Positions 27,374 through 35,266 of a stretch of 59,456 bases of DNA are shown one piece after another. The DNA comes from Planctomycetes bacterium B3_Pla (GTDB lineage Bacteria; Planctomycetota; Phycisphaerae; Sedimentisphaerales; Anaerobacaceae): the NCBI GenBank assembly GCA_005223045.1, contig NJBM01000027.1, forward strand, positions 1 to 59,456. Reading direction: 5' to 3'. A program made the translations under genes and the position numbers. The notes under the pieces are model-generated. The model did not search any database. It was not told where the DNA came from and worked only from the letters and a program-made list of their open reading frames with translations. The first letter of the stretch is position 1. Each line of letters opens with the position of its first letter.

Positions 27374-29047
27374 TTGGGTGTAGAAGGTACTTATCGTCAG
27401 GCAAATCGAATTGCCAGGACTCGAGTTCTTGGAGTAGATTATCACCACATAGCCCTTCCGGGCGGGGACGATCTATATCTAACTGAACATGGCCTACCTT
27501 TTCTGGAAAATTTGTTACCGGCCAATTTCTGGACAGACAGCGACTGGTTCAAGAATCATTCTGAAAAGCTCAGAGGTACCAGCACACTCTACAAGATCAC
27601 CACCAAGAAATTCCATGGCAGGAGCAAGGACATCGTCATAAAGTGGAATCGCATGGGACAGGACATACCAGGCTCGTTTGATTTGGATGAGCTGGACATT
27701 GAATTTAACAGTCCCTTCGAAGAGTTTGCACTATTGATGGAGCTTCGGAACACACAACATGAATCTGGAGGCTGTGTCTTTACTCACAAGCCTCTGGCGA
27801 TCTATGTACCCAAGGGCCGTGTAGACTTGGATAGGCTCGGAAGGAGGGACTACAAGATGAAGGACATTCTGTCCCGTCACAATGAAATACAATTACATAT
27901 GTTCAGAAGCTACGCGGTGATTTACGAATGGATAAAAGGCATCGACACCGTTCAGGCGTTTGAGCAGGGGACCCTTGGAAAACAAGAAATGACCCAACTG
28001 ACTTTGAGATATGTCAGTGACATCAGAGAAAAAGGATTCATCGTTGGTGATCCGAAGCCGCACCATGTTATTGTAAGGCCGAGAGAAAGGGGAACAGTCG
28101 CAAGAGATCGAAGTGGCGAGATCCTGTACGCAGTGGTTGACTTTGAATTGCTAAGACGAACTGCTGAACGTGAGAAACTGATAAGAGCTTCCAAACGCAA
28201 AATGTATCTGAAGAAACAGATGCACAGATTTGAGGATAGAGAACTCGTGCCCTTTTCCTCCAGTCTGAAGCCTGTACAGATCATGGGGGTGGATTACGTC
28301 TGTGGTCCGGTTGAAGGTACTGGCGGAGTTCTTTGGGTGGTTGGGAAGGACCCAACTTTGTTCGACTACTTTCTGCCTGAGAAGTGGAGGGACACACCGA
28401 GAATTCGGCTGTCTGTATTTGACCAAGTATACCGCACAACAACCAAAGACGACATACATCTTGTTTGGAAAGTCTCAAGAGTGGGAGAGCTCCCAGATCT
28501 GGACCCATTCACAGATGCCGAGAATAGAATAATAGAGCATGGATATCACAGCCCATTTGAAGAATTTGCACTGGCACTCGAACTCAATAATCAGGGTGTA
28601 CCCACAACTTATCCGCGGGCAATATACATGGCAGCAAAGAAGTCGGATATGGATGAGTCTCTCCGCGATGACAGCAGATATTGTAGTCACGCGTACCTGC
28701 TGACTCCAGAGGGTATGCCCATCCTGAGACGAGGACATGATTACATAATCTTTTGGGGTCATTGGAATGGTCCCGATGAGTTATTAGCCTTAAGAGACGA
28801 GAGCCCCTATCAAGGAATCGATGCTCTCTTGTGCTATAGGAAAGGATTGTTGGCTAAACACACACACCTGCGTCTTATGGAAATAGCGAGGAAGAAATTG
28901 GCGTCATTAGGAATTGAGGATCTTAATCTAAAGGGCAATCACATTCTGCTTTCTGTGGATAATTCAGGTCAGTTGGTGAAAGATCGCAACGGAATACCGG
29001 ATATCAGAATATGCAATTTTGAGTTGTTGAAGAGGGTACAACCATAA
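27374..29047 (+). CDS. Internally duplicated protein-kinase-like protein
   Basis: 557 residues, two homologous halves. The first has a Lys in DIVIKWNR (Lys90), SPFEEFALLMEL (Glu116/117), a catalytic-loop-like GDPKPHHVIV (Asp226, Lys228) and VVDFE (Asp256), matching the layout of the kinase DLKPEN and DFG motifs. The second has HLVWKVSR (Lys366), SPFEEFALALEL, then NLKGNHILL and ICNFE, so both key aspartates are replaced by Asn (518 and 548). This looks like one possibly active and one degenerate kinase fold. Target unknown. No ATG fits the N-terminus: a TTG at 27374 with AAGGA ten bases upstream is the likely start. It follows the HoxU-like gene by 100 bases and is probably in the same operon. 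Confidence 0.6.
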   Translation: MGVEGTYRQANRIARTRVLGVDYHHIALPGGDDLYLTEHGLPFLENLLPANFWTDSDWFKNHSEKLRGTSTLYKITTKKFHGRSKDIVIKWNRMGQDIPGSFDLDELDIEFNSPFEEFALLMELRNTQHESGGCVFTHKPLAIYVPKGRVDLDRLGRRDYKMKDILSRHNEIQLHMFRSYAVIYEWIKGIDTVQAFEQGTLGKQEMTQLTLRYVSDIREKGFIVGDPKPHHVIVRPRERGTVARDRSGEILYAVVDFELLRRTAEREKLIRASKRKMYLKKQMHRFEDRELVPFSSSLKPVQIMGVDYVCGPVEGTGGVLWVVGKDPTLFDYFLPEKWRDTPRIRLSVFDQVYRTTTKDDIHLVWKVSRVGELPDLDPFTDAENRIIEHGYHSPFEEFALALELNNQGVPTTYPRAIYMAAKKSDMDESLRDDSRYCSHAYLLTPEGMPILRRGHDYIIFWGHWNGPDELLALRDESPYQGIDALLCYRKGLLAKHTHLRLMEIARKKLASLGIEDLNLKGNHILLSVDNSGQLVKDRNGIPDIRICNFELLKRVQP

Positions 29048-29072
29048 GAAGAACAAGCAGACCAATTCAACA

Positions 29073-29811
29073 TTAATGGGCCGGAATGTTGGGGTGCAAA
29101 ACAACCGGCATTACCTGCCTAGCAAGATGCTGGACAATGCCGCTCTTGAGAAAAGGGTGACTATGATTTGGATGGTTCTTAAACGGGCAAGAGCGGATGT
29201 ACGATGTCGTATGCGGGGTGGCTCTTTCGGCCTCTTCTTTTGGTGAACGTGCTGGCCAATGAAATTGCCAGCTTGAACCCAGGACTGGGGCAAATAACTG
29301 TGAAAGGCAGAACTCTGAAATTATGAGCACACTTGGTGAAAAAGAGAGGCAATGTGCTACTCCTAAGAATAGACTACGCGTCCTGGTTATCGCCGATGCG
29401 GGCATTTTTTCTACGAAGGCCCTTATCTCATCGCGGAATTGTCTATAGCAGTCCATGACTTCCTTTTCGCTCTTGGCATTTCTCGCCAGCCTTGGGGGAT
29501 CATCGAAGCCAACGTGCATAGTTTTGGTCTTTTCGGGAAAGAGTGGACAAGACTCATGGGCGTGGTCGCATACAGTGAGTATGTAGTCGAAAGGGATATC
29601 TCTGACTTCGTCAAAATGCTTTGAGCGATGGCCGGAGATATCAACGCCTGCTTCGGACATGACCCTGACGGCATAGGGATTCAGGCCGTGAGTTTCAATT
29701 CCCGCTGAATACGCTTCAAGGACATCGGACTTGAGATGGCGGGCCCAGCCTTCGGCACGAGTTGCCCGTGCAGAGAAACAACACTCTCAGTTTGCTGGTC
29801 TTGCCCTTCAT
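29073..29811 (-). pseudogene. arsC: Arsenate reductase (low-Mr phosphatase type), frameshifted
   Basis: From an ATG at 29811 the frame gives KLRVLFLCTGNSCR, the P-loop with nucleophile cysteine of thioredoxin-coupled ArsC. The next expected residues (SQMA) are missing, and the family sequence resumes in another frame at EGWARHLKSD. This implies loss of about 14 bases right after the P-loop (near 29750). The rest (AYSAGIETHGLNPYAV, GVDISGHRSKHFDEV, DYILTVCDHAHESCP) is well preserved up to VEKMP, after which the normal stop is lost and about 110 unrelated residues follow to 29073. No full-length enzyme can be made. The damage looks recent because the remaining residues are conserved. A sequencing or assembly error could also explain it. 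Confidence 0.75.
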
Positions 29812-29815
29812 ATCT

Positions 29816-29935
29816 TCAGAATGTCCCGAGTAAGTAGAAGCCTGCGACAATGAGCAGCGCAAGAGCCACAGGCTGGAATCCGACCTGTTCAAGCAGGGTC
29901 TTGGCCCACTGCATCATCGACTGAATCCATTCCAT
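29816..29935 (-). CDS. Small membrane protein, 39 residues
   Basis: ATG at 29935, stop at 29816. It starts MEWIQSMMQWAKTLLEQVGF (an amphipathic helix) and continues into one hydrophobic helix, PVALALLIVAGFYLLGTF. It fits neatly between the Cys-flanked membrane protein (18 bases after its stop) and the arsC start (four bases on), all on one strand, which argues for a translated gene. No strong ribosome site is seen. The function is unknown; association with the neighbouring thiol-redox proteins is a guess. Confidence 0.5.
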   Translation of the reverse strand: MEWIQSMMQWAKTLLEQVGFQPVALALLIVAGFYLLGTF

Positions 29936-29953
29936 TTCTGCTTCAGGCTCCAA

Positions 29954-30706
29954 CTACTGGCATGTAACGCCGCTGCCGGGAGGGCAACAGCCTGAACTCG
30001 GCCTCAATGCGGTCACATAGGCCTGGACCAGCTTCGTCTCGGCAATCTGATCCGCCGAAACTCCGCTAACACTGCCACCCTTTACCATGGCAAGCACACA
30101 TGGAGTGGACAATTGCTTCGCAAAGTTCGCATAATTGGGTGCGTCTTGCTTGAGTCTGAAAGCTGAAATGCGGACACCGTTAGACTGGATGGCCTTGGCC
30201 GCCGCTTCAATCTGTTCGGTCGCAGCCTGGTTGCGTTCCTGATCGTCGGCGGCAAGAAGGATATAGACTGCATCACTGTCTGCCGCTACCTTGTTGAGTG
30301 AAGCCAAAGAATCCAGTTCTGGCCCCCACAAAGCGGGTGAAGCTTCGTCAGGAATGTCCTTCTCTGCCTTTTCATTCGCTACTGCAGGAATCTCTGTTTC
30401 GCCCTTTGACGCTGTAAGATTTTGTGTCGTGGTGTTGGCGTTTTGAGGCGCAGGAGTATCCCCTATGACCGCAGGGGCGATTACGGCGAATGTACCCTGT
30501 CCTTGCTCTGTTGCCAAATCCGACTTTCTGATAATCGAACGTGCCAAGACTATGCCTGCCGCAAGCACAATGAGAATAAACACCGCAATCTTCCAGTTCT
30601 TGCCCCCGCCATCAGAGCCTGATGGGCAGCAACCGCCACCTTCGCAGCACGGTTGGAGGTCACTCTCGCTTTGCTGGCCACCAGCCTGTTCTTTCTTGTC
30701 ATTCAT
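29954..30706 (-). CDS. Membrane-anchored protein with Cys-Cys motifs at both ends
   Basis: 250 residues from the ATG at 30706 (AAGGA seven bases upstream; a start at 30766 would be out of place). A cytoplasmic Cys-rich N-terminus (PCCEGGGCCPSG) precedes one membrane helix (about 38-56). Then comes a Thr/Ala/Glu-rich linker and a domain (about 130-235) that may adopt a thioredoxin-like or nitrogenase-iron-protein-like fold (YILLAADDQERNQAATEQ). The tail is SSGCCPPGSGVTC. Vicinal cysteines suggest binding of As(III), another soft metal, or a thiol relay across the membrane. I do not know the family. It sits in the arsenic/thiol cluster, upstream of arsC. Confidence 0.7.
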   Translation of the reverse strand: MNDKKEQAGGQQSESDLQPCCEGGGCCPSGSDGGGKNWKIAVFILIVLAAGIVLARSIIRKSDLATEQGQGTFAVIAPAVIGDTPAPQNANTTTQNLTASKGETEIPAVANEKAEKDIPDEASPALWGPELDSLASLNKVAADSDAVYILLAADDQERNQAATEQIEAAAKAIQSNGVRISAFRLKQDAPNYANFAKQLSTPCVLAMVKGGSVSGVSADQIAETKLVQAYVTALRPSSGCCPPGSGVTCQ

Positions 30707-30756
30707 TTTAACATCCTTTCTAAAAGAGATCGGAATTGAATCGTATCCTGTAATTG

Positions 30757-31170
30757 TTATGCACACTGGGAAACATTGTCTCGTCGGACGTTTTCAACGG
30801 TCAGGGCCTCGACAGAAAGATCGCCGGTGTCTTCGTTCTTCAGCCGTGATCCTGTCTTAGACCACAATAGCAGTGTCGAACTGAAGACTACGGTAATGCA
30901 GCCTGCCTCCTGGAAAATGACTGCCAACACAGGGGTGAGCATCCCAAAACCGGCAAGAATAAACCCTACTATATTGTACATGATGGAAAAGAAGATATTG
31001 AGCTTGATGCGTAGCATGACCTTTCGGGTCATGTCCATGAAATTTACGACCCGCGACAGATCGTCATTCATTAAAGTCACATCTGCTGTTTCAATAGCTA
31101 CATCTGTCCCTGCCGCCCCCATGGCAATAGACTCCCTGATATGCATCCAATTGATAATCTGTTTGTCCAT
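30757..31170 (-). pseudogene. C-terminal fragment of a heavy-metal P-type ATPase
   Basis: 137 residues. After about 14 unrelated residues, AMGAAGTDVAIETADVTLMNDDL matches the end of the P-domain of P1B-type ATPases (given as a region). The last pair of membrane helices and VFSSTLLLW follow, then a hydrophilic tail. The metal-binding sites, A-domain, phosphorylation DKTGT and N-domain are all missing. Its ATG overlaps the arsR stop (TAATG), so it is still translationally coupled. Most likely the remnant of a deleted metal-exporting ATPase; a retained function for this membrane piece is conceivable but unsupported. Confidence 0.7.
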
Positions 31171-31517
31171 TAGTTATTTTGACACGTTGCCTTCGATAGT
31201 CTCTTCGTATCCCTCTTGACTGTCTTGTGATCCGCAAGACAGTCTCGAAAGCATTCCTGCAGACATTCTTCCAATCGGTTTCGGGCTTTGGCGAGTTTGT
31301 AATACATCCAGGTGCCTTGACGCCTTTGCTCAACCAAACCTGCCAAACGCATTATCCCCAAATGGCGTGAGATCGTGTATTGTGGCGTCTCCAAAGCTTC
31401 GACCAGCTGACAGACACAAGTTTCACCCCGGATCGATAGTAAGACTGCCAATCTGAGGCGAATCGGGTCAGCCAATACTTTGAAAAACGCAGCTTCATTT
31501 TCCATGTTTGTCCCCAA
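31170..31517 (-). CDS. arsR: ArsR-family metalloregulator 1
   Basis: 115 residues, winged helix with the recognition region TPQYTISRHLGIMRLAGLV and the ArsR As(III)-binding signature ETCVCQL in the DNA-binding helix. Additional cysteines near the C-terminus (LEECLQECFRDC) may extend the metal site. It should repress its operon until As(III) or another thiophilic ion binds. A dyad ATATGTG-N6-CACATAT sits 16 bases before the start (31533-31552). The downstream genes are the ATPase remnant, the Cys-flanked protein, the small membrane protein and the broken arsC. Confidence 0.88.
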   Translation of the reverse strand: MGTNMENEAAFFKVLADPIRLRLAVLLSIRGETCVCQLVEALETPQYTISRHLGIMRLAGLVEQRRQGTWMYYKLAKARNRLEECLQECFRDCLADHKTVKRDTKRLSKATCQNN

Positions 31518-31532
31518 TTACCTTATCTGTAT

Positions 31533-31552
31533 ATATGTGCATGTCCACATAT
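31533..31552. promoter_or_regulatory. ArsR operator 1
   Basis: Perfect inverted repeat ATATGTG (31533-31539) and CACATAT (31546-31552) with a six-base spacer, directly upstream of arsR. The same half-sites occur at 36605-36628, near the other ArsR regulator. Confidence 0.6.
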
Positions 31553-31704
31553 TATAATATACATTATAATCGTATCAACAGTCTTTCTTTTATTTTTTCA
31601 GATCATTCTGTCGCGATCCTACGGGTGTAAACCCGTAGTCGGGCTTCAACCGATCGTACATACTGGTTGATCGCAGTCAGGAATCCCAAGACGGGTCCAA
31701 TTCC

Positions 31705-32343
31705 TTATTGTTGAGGTGTATTCTGGGGAGCACTCTGTTGCGATACGATCTGTCGTACATCATGGATGTTAAAATCATGTACCTTTCTGAGCCTTCCCAA
31801 CTGCTCATGGGGATTCACACCCAAAGGGAGTCCCAGCTTCTGTGAGAACTCATCTAACGACATGCCAGCCAGTTCCGCTGCTTCTGATAGTGTCATTTGT
31901 CCGGATATTCGATCATGACTTCGCATATCTGACAGTGGCTCCCTGGTATAATCTTCCCCTGAGATATCTGCGACGGTCACTTGCGTATTGGCCCATAATA
32001 GGCTACCGGCACATCCCGCCGATATGAAGAGTAAAGCACAAATCCCCCATACAATCTGTGTCTTCTTATGTGGAGGTGGGCGTTGAACCATGTCGCAGAA
32101 TACTGAACAAATCCACGACCAGTGCAGCCATATGTGGACAAGAACCAGCACGCCCATACTTATGGCAAGATAGAAGTGTATGTTGCCGTAGTCGTGTCGG
32201 TTCATACCCCACAAGAGCTGCCATTTGGCGCGCCCCTGACCTGGCGGTAGAACAAAATGAATCAGCAAACCTGTCCATATTTTGGCCAGAAGAGCCGACA
32301 ATGTAATAACGTCCACCCAAAAGTTTAGACTCGACTTCTTCAT
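31705..32343 (-). CDS. DUF4405-type membrane cytochrome-like protein
   Basis: 212 residues with four likely membrane helices. IHFYLAISMGVLVLVHIWLHW contains two spaced histidines (region cited by key residues) as in DUF4405/cytochrome b561-like four-helix haem proteins. A periplasmic or cytoplasmic C-terminal half has a helical EAAELAGMSLDEFSQKLGL segment, repeat-like in other proteins of this group. It would pass electrons within the membrane. It lies nine bases after the CcdA-like gene, so an electron path between CcdA and this protein is plausible. Domain call moderate, haem binding inferred from histidines. Confidence 0.7.
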   Translation of the reverse strand: MKKSSLNFWVDVITLSALLAKIWTGLLIHFVLPPGQGRAKWQLLWGMNRHDYGNIHFYLAISMGVLVLVHIWLHWSWICSVFCDMVQRPPPHKKTQIVWGICALLFISAGCAGSLLWANTQVTVADISGEDYTREPLSDMRSHDRISGQMTLSEAAELAGMSLDEFSQKLGLPLGVNPHEQLGRLRKVHDFNIHDVRQIVSQQSAPQNTPQQ

Positions 32344-32352
32344 TTGTGCCCC

Positions 32353-33051
32353 CTACTGTGCAATGTAGATCAGATACAGACCTCCAAGCAGAACCAAGAC
32401 ACCACAAATCTTCTTTAAGATGACGGCCCCTCTGGATTTCTCGTTCCAGTTCATATATCGCTGGACAAGTTCAGTGCAAGTGCCGGCGAAGATGATCACG
32501 GAACAGTGGCCTATTCCGTAAGCCAATAGCAGCACAATTCCATAAAGCAAAGCCGTTGATGCAACTCTGAACGTTACAGCCAGTATTGGGGCCATATAGG
32601 CGAATGTGCACGGACCCAATGCGATTCCAAAAACAAGGCCGAGAATGAGCGCAGCCAGCATGCCTTTGCGTTTCATCCCGACCTGAGCCGGTCCTGAAAA
32701 AGGCATCGGGATAACGTCCAGCAGATGGAGTCCGACAACGAAGAAGATTACGGCCACCATGTAGTTGCCGTAGCGTCCCACATCGCCCATCATTCTACCT
32801 GCTCCGGCAGTGACTGCCCCGATTGCAGCAATGGTGACGAGGATACCGATGGCGAAGAGCGTAGAAATGAAGAATGCTCTCTTGGTTGACATTCGCCCCT
32901 GATTGTCGATGAAACCAACGATAAGAGGAATGCTGGCCAAGTGACACGGGCTCAAAAGAATGCTAAGGATACCCCAGACAAAGGCAGCCACTATCGCAAT
33001 AACCGGCGTTCCCTCAACTGCATGTGTCAGGCAAGTAAATATCCGTTCCAT
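32353..33051 (-). CDS. CcdA/DsbD-type transmembrane thiol-electron carrier
   Basis: 232 residues from the ATG at 33051 (GGAG seven bases upstream; a longer frame to 33087 would overlap the upstream gene). Six or seven membrane helices arranged as two pseudo-symmetric halves, each with a conserved Cys: SPCHLASIPL near residue 35 and GPCTFAYMAP near 140. These two cysteines shuttle reducing equivalents from cytoplasmic thioredoxin to the outside. The thioredoxin-TRASH gene lies 20 bases upstream and is the likely partner. Family call is confident. Confidence 0.88.
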   Translation of the reverse strand: MERIFTCLTHAVEGTPVIAIVAAFVWGILSILLSPCHLASIPLIVGFIDNQGRMSTKRAFFISTLFAIGILVTIAAIGAVTAGAGRMMGDVGRYGNYMVAVIFFVVGLHLLDVIPMPFSGPAQVGMKRKGMLAALILGLVFGIALGPCTFAYMAPILAVTFRVASTALLYGIVLLLAYGIGHCSVIIFAGTCTELVQRYMNWNEKSRGAVILKKICGVLVLLGGLYLIYIAQ

Positions 33052-33071
33052 CAAATTACTCCATGAGGACC

Positions 33072-34391
33072 TTACTTGGGCGAGCACTCGCCGATCTTGC
33101 AGGCCTTCTTGATCTGCTCGGGCGAGAGTTTCATCTTAGCTGCCAGCGCCTGGCTGATAGAAATCATCCTACCCGTTTCATATGGATTCTGCGCGACCCA
33201 CTTCTTGAGACTTTCGGCAGTCACAAAGAATCCTTGATGAAAACATCCGGCCGAGCCCCAAGTGCCATCCGGCTTCTTGCGCTGCCCGAACCATGCGATG
33301 GCTGTCTCAGGCTTCAGCGAAGCAACTTTGCCATCGAAAGTCTTGACGACAATCTCCTGACCCGTAAGACGGTCCTTCTCGTGAACCTCGATGTTCTTGC
33401 CTGTCCTCGCAGCAACGCCTAAGGCACAGTGAGAACAACAGCCCCACGTTTGTAGACCGCCTTCCACGATGACCTTGGCTGCATCCTGCGGATAACACGC
33501 CCGGTCGCAGAACCCGCAGCGATGAGACAGTTCCTTCTCCTGAAGGGCTGTATGTGCAAGTATGCCGCCTCCGGCGGCAACACGTTCCTTGAGGGCCTCA
33601 GTCCGACTGCCAAAGGCTTTAATCCAGGGCCTGCCCGTAGTCTCATCCTGGCCAGAAAGGAATACAGTCTCCGTAGCAGGCACGAGGTCGCCCGTGCCCC
33701 AGTCCGCCACTGAGACTTTTCTTTCAAAACCAGCTTTGTCCTCGGTCAGACACGAGTACATGATGAAGTAACAATGGGGACTGCATAGTCGCACCGGTCC
33801 CTTGACGGTCTGGACCGTCACCTGCGTTCCTGGCTTCATGTCGCCGTCACACATGTAGCAGACGCTCTCCTTGGGTCGGCTATCGACTTTGGCCGGGGTA
33901 AGTCGCTCGAAAGCGGGTGGTTCCGTAGTGGTAAGGTCAACGCCGAATTCCTTCCACTTGGCGAGGATGTCCTCTTTCGAGTAGAAGCCTTCGTGGCGGA
34001 ACAGCTCTCTGCCGGAAGTGTCATAGAAGATCTGTGTTGGTATGAGTTTAATCCCGTACTTTCCCGCCTCATCCGGCTTTTTCCAGACGTCGATGAATCG
34101 CACTTCCAACCGCCCGGCGTACTCCTTCTTGAGTTCTTCGAGTATCGGGGCCATCATCTTGCACGGGATACACTCGCCTGCCCCAAGGTCAATCAGAGCA
34201 GGCAGACCTTTGCCGACAGGTTGGTCCGCCTGGTTTTCCATCCGAGATTGGGACACAATTGTCTTTCGGTCCGACACAGCGTCCACAGTCGCCTTCACAC
34301 CCCCGTTCGACCGATTCTGCTTGACGGCAATTACGACTGCCACCGCGACCATGAGAACTACAACAGTTGCGATCTTTCCAATCTTGTTCAT
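33072..34391 (-). CDS. Membrane-anchored thioredoxin with Cys-rich metal-binding domains
   Basis: 439 residues from the ATG at 34391 (AAGGAAGG ten bases upstream). A membrane anchor (about 7-24) is followed by a thioredoxin domain (about 55-155) with the active site CIPC (Cys74, Cys77). Two Cys-rich modules of TRASH/NosL type come next, with CYMCDG...CSPHC near 178-207 and CGFCDRACYP...CCSHC near 295-325. The C-terminus ends KKACKIGEC. It looks like an extracytoplasmic thiol oxidoreductase that also binds soft metal. With CcdA next to it, a reducing route to the outside is likely; the substrate could be As(V), a metal chaperone or a cytochrome. The fusion is unusual. Confidence 0.75.
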   Translation of the reverse strand: MNKIGKIATVVVLMVAVAVVIAVKQNRSNGGVKATVDAVSDRKTIVSQSRMENQADQPVGKGLPALIDLGAGECIPCKMMAPILEELKKEYAGRLEVRFIDVWKKPDEAGKYGIKLIPTQIFYDTSGRELFRHEGFYSKEDILAKWKEFGVDLTTTEPPAFERLTPAKVDSRPKESVCYMCDGDMKPGTQVTVQTVKGPVRLCSPHCYFIMYSCLTEDKAGFERKVSVADWGTGDLVPATETVFLSGQDETTGRPWIKAFGSRTEALKERVAAGGGILAHTALQEKELSHRCGFCDRACYPQDAAKVIVEGGLQTWGCCSHCALGVAARTGKNIEVHEKDRLTGQEIVVKTFDGKVASLKPETAIAWFGQRKKPDGTWGSAGCFHQGFFVTAESLKKWVAQNPYETGRMISISQALAAKMKLSPEQIKKACKIGECSPK

Positions 34392-34444
34392 GTTCGAAGT
34401 ACCTTCCTTTCTTGAAACCGTCCCATCCAACTCGTCAGCAGTTA

Positions 34445-34816
34445 CTAAGCGAGCGTCTCCCTGCCCTTGGCTAGGACTTTGACAATGTTTTCTTCAGTCA
34501 CATGGGTATGACCTTTCTCCATGCCCAGATCAGTAATGCGCATATGCTTGAATCGAGTGAATCCAGCCTGCTCCAGACAGTTCTTCGTGCAGTCCAGATC
34601 ACAGCCGTCGATGGCCAGGATGTCCGACGCCTCCCCGGTTTTCTTCATGATGCCGGCAACACGCCCGCCGACACCGGCGAGGCAGAACATTTTGCCCAGC
34701 CCGTTCTTAGTCAGCTCTCTGGCTGCACGGTCGGCTATTTCGCCCACATCTGCGGCGCCCGAACAGGCAAATATCAATCTCGGACCACCGCTACTGCATT
34801 TGCTTTCTCCACACAT
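34445..34816 (-). CDS. DGC-domain putative zinc-binding protein
   Basis: 123 residues. Starts MCGESKCSSGG, contains FACSGAADVGEIADRAAREL, cited as the conserved N-terminal block, and the signature IDGCDLDCTKNCLEQAG. This is the DGC family of cysteine-rich small proteins, named for the Asp-Gly-Cys motif. They are common in arsenic-permease clusters and are thought to bind zinc or carry thiols. AAGGG precedes the ATG by seven bases. It lies between two thioredoxin genes on the same strand. The molecular role is not established. Confidence 0.82.
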   Translation of the reverse strand: MCGESKCSSGGPRLIFACSGAADVGEIADRAARELTKNGLGKMFCLAGVGGRVAGIMKKTGEASDILAIDGCDLDCTKNCLEQAGFTRFKHMRITDLGMEKGHTHVTEENIVKVLAKGRETLA

Positions 34817-34893
34817 CTATCATCCCTTTCCATGAAATCTTTCGGGGTAGCATCATGTCCTATTAGGCGCCCCGGATCTCCAATGCAACGTCG

Positions 34894-35127
34894 TTACGAC
34901 AACATCTCTTTGATTGCGCCTACATCCGCGACCTTTCCCGTGACTTTGACTTGCCCATCTATTACCAGAGCAGGCGTTACCATCACGCCAAATTTCATTA
35001 TCTCGGTGATCTCTGTAACCTTCTCAACTTGATGCTCAACTTCCAATTCTTTTGCAGCAGCTTCGGCATTCTCTGCAAGTTTTTTGCACTTCGGACAACC
35101 GGTGCCTAGAATTTGAATTTTCTTCAT
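34894..35127 (-). CDS. Small thioredoxin-family (redox-active disulfide) protein
   Basis: 77 residues. Starts MKKIQILGTGCPKCKKL, with the active-site CPKC, and keeps the cis-proline in GVMVTPALVIDG. This is the compact thioredoxin_3 type often encoded beside ArsP/YraQ permeases. GGGAGG lies eight bases upstream. It sits 140 bases downstream of the permease stop. It probably reduces a cluster protein such as the DGC or TRASH protein, or ArsC before that gene broke. Confidence 0.88.
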   Translation of the reverse strand: MKKIQILGTGCPKCKKLAENAEAAAKELEVEHQVEKVTEITEIMKFGVMVTPALVIDGQVKVTGKVADVGAIKEMLS

Positions 35128-35266
35128 ATGTTCTGCCTCCCGTATTCAGTTGATCTTCACGCTTTCGTATTATTACTCCTGCCGTCTTGGCCAGATTTCC
35201 TTGTACGCTCGATCAGACTTTGAGCCTTGTCTTTCTGAACGAGTTCTTCTAACCTTAGCTGCTCAT

